Assembly (NCBI GenBank): GCA_002325645.1
Contig: DCSN01000190.1
Span: 1 to 11,792 of the forward strand
Direction of reading: 5' to 3'
DNA from: Pseudanabaena sp. UBA1465
GTDB taxonomy: Bacteria; Cyanobacteriota; Cyanobacteriia; Pseudanabaenales; Pseudanabaenaceae
DNA: 11,792 nt
Made by a program: the position numbers and the translations under genes. Shown here piece by piece: positions 7,722 to 11,792 of this stretch. Positions within the stretch are counted from its first letter, which is position 1; every line of letters starts with the position of its first letter. The notes beneath the pieces are model-generated. The model was not told the DNA's origin, did not search any database, and saw nothing but the letters and a program-made list of their open reading frames with translations.

Positions 7722-8041
7722 GGTGAAAACTGTCCATGCACAGCGAGCCAAATACAAGGTGGCTCCATACTGGTGTATTCAACACGATGTTTTTTGTGTG
7801 CGGGAATGAGCAAATAATCTCCTGCTTTTAGTCGTATTCTCGTATCGTCTGCATAGGAAAGTTCGGCTTCACCTTGAAGTAAGATTACCCATTCATCAAG
7901 TTCTTGGTCATACCATTGTCCAGAGGGAGTAGTTTGTCCTGTGGAAATAATGCGCTCAATCTGGATATTTTTCCCAGAAACAATTTGCTCAAATTTTTCT
8001 AACTGATATACTTCTTGAGACAGTTCGTATATGTTCGGCAT
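7718..8041 (-). CDS. Small single-domain cupin protein
   Basis: This 107-residue protein is one cupin beta-barrel. The first cupin motif is atypical: instead of HxH it reads GQWYDQELDEWVILLQG (about 41-57), with acidic and aromatic residues where metal-binding His usually lie. The second motif is clear: GDYLLIPAHKKHRV (74-87), with P80, H82 and H85. This variant is familiar from small bacterial cupins annotated only by fold, so metal and substrate are uncertain; roles range from small-molecule binding to sugar or acid metabolism. ATG is at 8039-8041 with no clear ribosome-binding site. The gene is convergent with the helicase-cluster gene, sharing stop bases, and divergent from parA, with which it shares the 205-base intergenic region containing the palindrome. 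It is probably not part of the defence cluster. Confidence 0.85.
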   Translation of the reverse strand: MPNIYELSQEVYQLEKFEQIVSGKNIQIERIISTGQTTPSGQWYDQELDEWVILLQGEAELSYADDTRIRLKAGDYLLIPAHKKHRVEYTSMEPPCIWLAVHGQFSP

Positions 8042-8069
8042 AACTTTTAGATTTTAGGACTTAGAAAAA

Positions 8070-8098
8070 TTGATTTAACTATGTCAAGACCATAGATA
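8070..8098 (+). promoter_or_regulatory. Possible parA promoter (TTGATT-17-TAGATA)
   Basis: TTGATT (8070-8075) and TAGATA (8093-8098) are separated by 17 bases and lie upstream of the palindrome and parA. They match sigma-70 boxes only loosely. If real, transcription would begin just before the 40-bp palindrome, which would then work as an operator or be transcribed as a leader hairpin. Confidence 0.25.
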
Positions 8099-8126
8099 TA
8101 AAGGACTTTAGAGCTTTTGAAATCAC

Positions 8127-8166
8127 CTTATATTTCTGGTTACAACGTTGTAACCAGAAATATAAG
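8127..8166. repeat. Perfect 40-bp palindrome upstream of parA
   Basis: Bases 8127-8146 are the exact reverse complement of 8147-8166, with no spacer; the core reads GGTTACAACGTTGTAACC. Symmetry stops at 8126/8167. There is no T-run on either side and no loop, so a terminator is unlikely. The place, 80 bases before parA and between divergent genes, suggests an operator or partition site bound by a dimeric protein (ParB, ParA or an unlinked regulator). A cruciform-forming site is another option. Confidence 0.9.
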
Positions 8167-8182
8167 CCAGAATAACTCGATC

Positions 8183-8246
8183 AAAAAGCTGCAAGCTCCA
8201 AAAATGTTGTATTCTAAAAAAGCTTTGTCAAAACTGCCAAAAAGCT
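8183..8246 (+). repeat. Three AAAAAGCT direct repeats before parA
   Basis: AAAAAGCT occurs at 8183-8190, 8217-8224 and 8239-8246, the last directly abutting the parA ATG. A related inverted copy, AGCTTTTGA, lies at 8112-8120 on the other side of the palindrome. Clustered short repeats at a par promoter are typical of plasmid operators or partition sites. Spacings (34 and 22 bases) are not an exact multiple of the helical turn, so chance in AT-rich DNA is not excluded. Confidence 0.4.
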
Positions 8247-9041
8247 ATGACTAAAATTATTGCATTATTTAATCAAGCTGGCGGAGTTGGTAAGTCTACA
8301 GTTACCCAAAACTTAGGCTATCACCTTGCTTTAAGAGGGCATCGAGTCCTACTAGTAGATATGGACCCACAGGCTTCATTAACAATTTTCATGGGGATTG
8401 ACATTACAAATCTACAGAACACAATTTACGACGCACTTATCGCTGATGAGCCAGAGAACGAGAGTGACAGAGTTGCCATATCGATCTACCCAGAACAGCT
8501 ACATAAAATGAGCTTGGCTCCCGCATCTGTAGCTTTAGCAAATGCCGAAATTCGCCTGGCAACAGCAATACAGCGTGAGTTTAGGCTCAAGGAAATTCTA
8601 GAGCCTATTCTTGATGACTATGACTATATTCTGATTGATTGTCCTCCTAGCTTAGGACTTTTAAGTATCAATTGTTTAGTGGCAGCAACTCATATGTTAG
8701 TGCCCATTGAAACTCAGTACAAAGCTTTGATGGGTACTGATATGTTATTAGGAACATTCCGAACAATTCGTCGTAAGCTGAATAAAAGCTTAGGGATCGC
8801 AGGTTTCTTGCCTACGAGATATTGGTCTAGCAACTCTATGGATCGTCAAACTCTTGAGTCTATTAATTCACAGTTGTCCCAAATCGGCACAGTATTCTCT
8901 CCGTTACCTCGTGCTACTGCTGTATCTGAAGCTTCTCAATATGGAAAGCCTTTTCTGGAATACATTAAGAAAAAAAGCGAAAATCACTTAGCAGTTTTAG
9001 CAGTTTTTGATGAAATATCGTTAGCAATGGAGGCACTGTAA
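8247..9041 (+). CDS. parA: ParA-family partition ATPase with variant Walker A
   Basis: This 264-residue ATPase has the ParA/MinD layout: Walker A AGGVGKST (residues 11-18, K16), the A' motif LLVDMDPQAS (D38, D40), Walker B YILIDCPPS (D131), and C-terminal helices that in the family bind DNA non-specifically. It has no N-terminal helix-turn-helix, so it is a short Soj/type Ib-like form. The signature lysine of the deviant Walker A motif (normally KGGVGKT) is Ala11 here. It pairs with ParB in a 1-nt overlapping operon (TAATG). ParA forms ATP-dependent DNA-bound dimers that move ParB-parS complexes. ATG 8247 directly follows a repeat and has no Shine-Dalgarno. The gene contains no GCGATCGC site, unlike most of the window, which hints at a plasmid history. 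Confidence 0.92.
   Translation: MTKIIALFNQAGGVGKSTVTQNLGYHLALRGHRVLLVDMDPQASLTIFMGIDITNLQNTIYDALIADEPENESDRVAISIYPEQLHKMSLAPASVALANAEIRLATAIQREFRLKEILEPILDDYDYILIDCPPSLGLLSINCLVAATHMLVPIETQYKALMGTDMLLGTFRTIRRKLNKSLGIAGFLPTRYWSSNSMDRQTLESINSQLSQIGTVFSPLPRATAVSEASQYGKPFLEYIKKKSENHLAVLAVFDEISLAMEAL
9029..9033 (+). promoter_or_regulatory. Ribosome-binding site of parB inside the parA end
   Basis: GGAGG lies 7 bases before the parB ATG (9041), within the last codons of parA. It is the clearest Shine-Dalgarno I see at a gene start in the window and supports both the chosen start and coupled translation of the pair. Confidence 0.75.
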
Positions 9042-9988
9042 TGCAGAAAAACTTAAATTCTGAGAGAACAAAATTAAAAAATTTAGCTCCTCTACTGCTT
9101 GATGAAGATGAGGATTTTGGACTGAATCGAGAAATTGAAATCACCAAAATTGATCTGCCACCAAAACAACCCCGACGTTACTTCGATCCTGAAAAAATGC
9201 AGGAATTAGTCGCTTCGATCAAGCAACATGGTGTTTTAGAACCAATTTTATTAAGGTCAATAAAATCTGCTCAAAACTCTGATTATTATGAGCTAGTCGC
9301 TGGAGAACGACGCTTTAGAGCTTGTAAAGAAATTGGACTCTCAAAAATCCCTGCTATTGTCAAAGAGTTATCAGATGAAGAAACCAGTTTAATTCGGTTG
9401 GTTGAAAACTTACATCGCGAGAACCTTAATCCTGTCGAAGAAACTGAAGCAATTTTACAAATTTTGGCTCTAAAGTTAAAAATTCCTCAAGAGCAAGCGA
9501 TCGCCACTTTGTATCGAATGCGCCATGAAGTTCGTGGCGAAGTTGAAAAGAATACTGTAAGTGATTCAGAAGTTGAAATTATCAGATCAACGTTTGAAGG
9601 TTTTGGCTTAATCAAGTGGGAAACTTTTATATCACATCGGCTGCCTTTGCTAAATTTGCCGATAGAAGTACTAGAAGCACTACGTCAAGGACAAATCGAA
9701 TATACAAAGGCGACAACGATCGCTACAGTTAAAGATACCGATCTCCGAAAGTCGTTATTAAATGAAACAATCACTGAGAGTTTTTCTCTAGTAGAGATCA
9801 AGGAGAAAATCCGCGATCTCAAAGCAAGTCACAACATTGAAAAGCCAGTCACATTAAAGACTAGATTTACGAGTTCTATTCAAAGGCTAAAAAAATCACC
9901 AGTTTGGGATGACAAGAAAAAACAAAAGTCACTAGAAAAACTTATAGCTCAGATTGAATCTTTGATCGAGCAGGAAGAACCGTCATAA
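9041..9988 (+). CDS. parB: ParB/Spo0J-family partition protein
   Basis: This 315-residue protein has an acidic N-terminal tail, then the ParB N-terminal nuclease-like/CTPase domain: KQPRRYFD (42-49), GERRFRACK (88-96, CTP-binding C-motif) and ENLHRENLNPVEET (122-135). A central helical region (about 148-235) would include the DNA-binding helix-turn-helix. It is longer and more divergent than in Spo0J, with an inserted segment before LPIEVLEALRQGQIEYTKA. The C-terminus is Lys-rich and ends in a likely dimerisation helix (IAQIESLIEQEE). ParB binds parS, loads as a CTP-dependent clamp and is moved by ParA. It starts 1 nt before the end of parA. Its stop is one base away from the convergent methyltransferase stop. 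No canonical chromosomal parS (TGTTTCACGTGAAACA) is visible, so the site may be the upstream palindrome. Confidence 0.92.
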   Translation: MQKNLNSERTKLKNLAPLLLDEDEDFGLNREIEITKIDLPPKQPRRYFDPEKMQELVASIKQHGVLEPILLRSIKSAQNSDYYELVAGERRFRACKEIGLSKIPAIVKELSDEETSLIRLVENLHRENLNPVEETEAILQILALKLKIPQEQAIATLYRMRHEVRGEVEKNTVSDSEVEIIRSTFEGFGLIKWETFISHRLPLLNLPIEVLEALRQGQIEYTKATTIATVKDTDLRKSLLNETITESFSLVEIKEKIRDLKASHNIEKPVTLKTRFTSSIQRLKKSPVWDDKKKQKSLEKLIAQIESLIEQEEPS

Positions 9989-9989
9989 G

Positions 9990-10493
9990 CTAATAAATCC
10001 AAGGGATCAACTTCTTCACAGAAGTACGATAGTTGGCATAGGCAGGAAATTTTTCTGTGAGCCAAACTTCTTCTTTTGTCGCTTTAGCATCAAAGAAAAT
10101 GAATAAAGCGATCGCGCCTAAAAAATGTACCCAACTTATTTGCCAACTCGCATAAGTAAAGGCAAAAAAAATAACACCACTATATAAAGGATGTCGCACC
10201 AGACTATAGATACCCGTTTGCACTAACTCACCATCATCTCTAGGATGCGGTAATGGAGTCAGATTTTGACCGAGATCAAAAAGCGATCGCCCTAACAAGA
10301 TCATTGCCCCAAAACCAAAACCAGCAGTTAGCCCTAAACTTGCATAGGGAACAACAGGTGAATCTACATTGATAAAACTAGGTTGAGCATTCGGTAAAAT
10401 TGTAAAGCAGAACAATAAAATACCCTGAGCAATTACCCAGTATTCACCACGCAAACCGCGCCACCAATCACTAGTGATACCCCAATCTGACAA
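9990..10493 (-). CDS. ICMT/PEMT-like integral membrane methyltransferase
   Basis: This 167-residue membrane protein has about four hydrophobic segments (roughly 18-34, 46-68, 104-118, 121-135) and the family's SAM-binding signature: GIYSLVRHPLYSG (94-106, with the RHP triad R100-H101-P102), then E141/E142, and Y152 and Y155 near the KKLIPWIY end. This pattern marks the isoprenylcysteine carboxyl methyltransferase/phospholipid methyltransferase superfamily. In bacteria the substrate is mostly unknown (lipids, isoprenoids or small metabolites). The start is TTG (10491-10493): an in-frame TGA lies only four codons upstream, and no ATG or GTG occurs before the first membrane segment. Its TAG stop is one base from the parB stop, so the two converge with no room for a terminator. 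Confidence 0.85.
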   Translation of the reverse strand: MSDWGITSDWWRGLRGEYWVIAQGILLFCFTILPNAQPSFINVDSPVVPYASLGLTAGFGFGAMILLGRSLFDLGQNLTPLPHPRDDGELVQTGIYSLVRHPLYSGVIFFAFTYASWQISWVHFLGAIALFIFFDAKATKEEVWLTEKFPAYANYRTSVKKLIPWIY

Positions 10494-10540
10494 TAGTTTT
10501 ATAAATCAATTGCCAGAATATTCTCAGTCTAAGCAAATCT

Positions 10541-11143
10541 ATGCTACCAACAACCGCTCCCCAATATTGGGAACAACGCTATCAAGAAAATACAGCCAAG
10601 TGGGATATCGGCATGGCAGCCCCTCCCTTGGCAAGTTTATTAGCATCAAGTGAAGCGCCGATCGCGGGAAAAACCGCAGTGATAGGCTGTGGTCAAGGAC
10701 ATGATGCGATTTTGTTTGCCAAACATGGCTTTGATACAATTGGTTTCAACTTTGCACCAAGCGCGATCGCCCTCGGTCAAAATCTAAGCCAAAAAATGGA
10801 AATATCAATGCAATTTCTGCAAAGAGATATTTTTGAATTGCCCCAAGAATTTGCCGCCAGTTTTGACTATGCGATCGAACATACTTGCTTCTGCGCGATC
10901 CGTCCCGAACAACGCCCTGATTACGTGAATATGGTGCGATCAATTTTAAAACCAACGGGAGAATTAATTGCCTTATTCTGGGCGCACAATCGACCTGATG
11001 GGCCACCGTTCGGCGTAACACTTGAGGAAATCAAAGATTTATTCTCAGCTAGTTTTGACACATCCAACATCTCTCCAGTCAATAATTCGATCAACTCAAG
11101 AAATAAAGAAGAATATTTAGCTAGATTTAGGGTTTTAAGATGA
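10541..11143 (+). CDS. TPMT/HOL-like class I SAM-dependent methyltransferase
   Basis: This 200-residue soluble methyltransferase resembles the thiopurine S-methyltransferase family, which in plants and microbes includes halide and thiol methyltransferases. It starts with YWEQRYQENTAKWDIG (9-24), the family N-terminal motif with W21-D22, followed by SAM motif I AVIGCGQGHDAILFA (46-60). The end of the second strand reads GFNFAPSAIAL (68-78). The family-typical FDYAIEHTCFCAIRPEQR (108-125) and PTGELIALFW follow, with GPPFGVT near the C-terminus. Likely role: methylation of small thiols, halides or metalloids to volatile or less toxic forms; the substrate cannot be told. Asn70 sits where an Asp or Glu normally binds the SAM ribose. 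The gene is divergent from the membrane methyltransferase with only 47 bases between starts. No ribosome-binding site is seen. Confidence 0.85.
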   Translation: MLPTTAPQYWEQRYQENTAKWDIGMAAPPLASLLASSEAPIAGKTAVIGCGQGHDAILFAKHGFDTIGFNFAPSAIALGQNLSQKMEISMQFLQRDIFELPQEFAASFDYAIEHTCFCAIRPEQRPDYVNMVRSILKPTGELIALFWAHNRPDGPPFGVTLEEIKDLFSASFDTSNISPVNNSINSRNKEEYLARFRVLR

Positions 11144-11159
11144 GTTCAACTATGGTCAG

Positions 11160-11792
11160 CTAGAACGCTAAAACAGCCAAATTTGATAACAACTTATGTC
11201 GAGCCTCAGCAGAGAGTCTAGCCAAAACATAACTAGGCAAATAACACGGGATATGTTCTGCAAAAAACTCAATAATCCCAGCTAAAGCATCTTTTAGCAG
11301 TAGATGCTCAGCCAAAAACAACTCAGTTACACCAGCCCAAAAATCAACGATCGCCAGATCAGCAGAATCAGTAAGCAAAACCAAAGTTTTAATGAAACTT
11401 TGGATCAAGTTGTTATATAGAGTATCTAATAACGGTTTGATCCAATCAAAATGGTAACGCAGCAGCCCACGCTTAATTCCGAAAAACTGACATAACTGGC
11501 GTTCTGAAGCATTCAGCAAATCAAAACCACCATCCTGAACGTTATTGATGATCTAAGCCACCTTAAGTTGTAAAAGCTCCAAATTAGTCATCGCATCGGT
11601 TGTGATATCACCAGATTTAATAAGAGTATGGGGAACATCACCGAGATCAAAATCTGACAAAAAGTAAATAACATCACCATCTTGAAAGCGATCGCCCGAT
11701 TTCGAGCTAGTTTATCAGAACCGTAACGCACCACGTATCCTGTATCGCCTCAATTAAGGACTGGAATTCGTCTGCCGATCGCGCTCCAGCCT
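11160..11792 (-). pseudogene. Decayed unrecognised gene, running off the right edge
   Basis: On the - strand an open stretch from 11552 down to the TAG at 11160-11162 encodes about 130 residues. The only start-like codon near its beginning is a TTG at 11519-11517, in the middle of apparently continuous sequence. Directly upstream in the same frame, past a TAG at 11553-11555, another 52 codons read sensibly (FQDGDVIYFLSDFDLGDVPH, later ITTDAMTNLELLQLKVA) and then meet TAA at 11712-11714. Further upstream the plausible coding sense moves to another frame (ADEFQSLIEAIQD near 11735-11775). The simplest reading is one gene broken by a Gln- or Glu-to-TAG change and at least one frameshift. The product, helical with hydrophobic stretches (LAIVDFWAGVTELFLAEHLLL), is not recognised. 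Sequencing error or a truly separate short gene are alternatives. Confidence 0.55.
11381..11403. repeat. 9-bp inverted repeat inside the decayed gene
   Basis: CCAAAGTTT (11381-11389) pairs with AAACTTTGG (11395-11403) around a 5-base loop. Read on the - strand the hairpin is followed by TTTT, giving a weak terminator-like form, but it lies in the middle of the remnant coding sequence and may be chance. Confidence 0.35.

Noticed and set aside
8127..8166. Palindrome as a rho-independent terminator
   Set aside because: It has no loop and no adjacent T-run, and lies between divergent genes where no terminator is needed.

Overview
The window looks cyanobacterial. About two dozen copies of the octamer GCGATCGC (the HIP1 repeat of many cyanobacteria) are spread over both strands. 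The base composition is moderately AT-rich, most starts lack a Shine-Dalgarno sequence, and several protein sequences read like cyanobacterial families. A Pseudanabaena-like, non-heterocystous filamentous cyanobacterium is a plausible source, but this is inference.

Left block (1-7721, all + strand): a likely defence or genome-conflict cluster. It opens with the C-terminal tail of a truncated gene carrying two copies of a QTDLFGN peptide, which resembles a sliding-clamp-binding motif. Next is a MntA/HepT-type toxin-antitoxin pair: a minimal nucleotidyltransferase with GSX10DXD, and a HEPN RNase with RX4HXY, overlapping by 4 nt (ATGA). After 38 nt comes a 1824-residue DEAH helicase with two Cys-rich zinc clusters, a DUF1998-type Cys region and a C-terminal domain resembling a Vsr/DUF559-like nuclease. 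Its size and layout recall DruE of Druantia or a DrmA-DrmB fusion of DISARM, but no typical partner gene of either system is visible. Two small unrecognised genes follow (163 and 220 aa); the first is Cys/His-rich and the second starts with a QLELDL peptide. Strand composition changes sharply at the helicase stop, from C-rich to G-rich on the coding strand, so the block may be a composite.

Middle (7718-9988): a convergent small cupin gene, then a 205-base regulatory region with a perfect 40-bp palindrome and three AAAAAGCT repeats. A coupled parA-parB partition pair follows. The ParA lacks the signature lysine of the deviant Walker A motif, and no canonical parS is seen. This segment is HIP1-poor, which fits a plasmid-like origin.

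Right block (9990-11792): an ICMT/PEMT-like membrane methyltransferase (- strand, TTG start), a divergent TPMT/HOL-family SAM methyltransferase, and a decayed unrecognised gene on the - strand with an in-frame TAG and at least one frameshift, running off the window edge. No rRNA, tRNA, CRISPR array or transposase was seen.

Proposed logic (inference): the helicase-nuclease would act on foreign or damaged DNA, with MntA/HepT as a linked abortive or addiction module and the two small genes as accessory factors. The cupin, parAB and methyltransferase genes appear to be unrelated neighbours.
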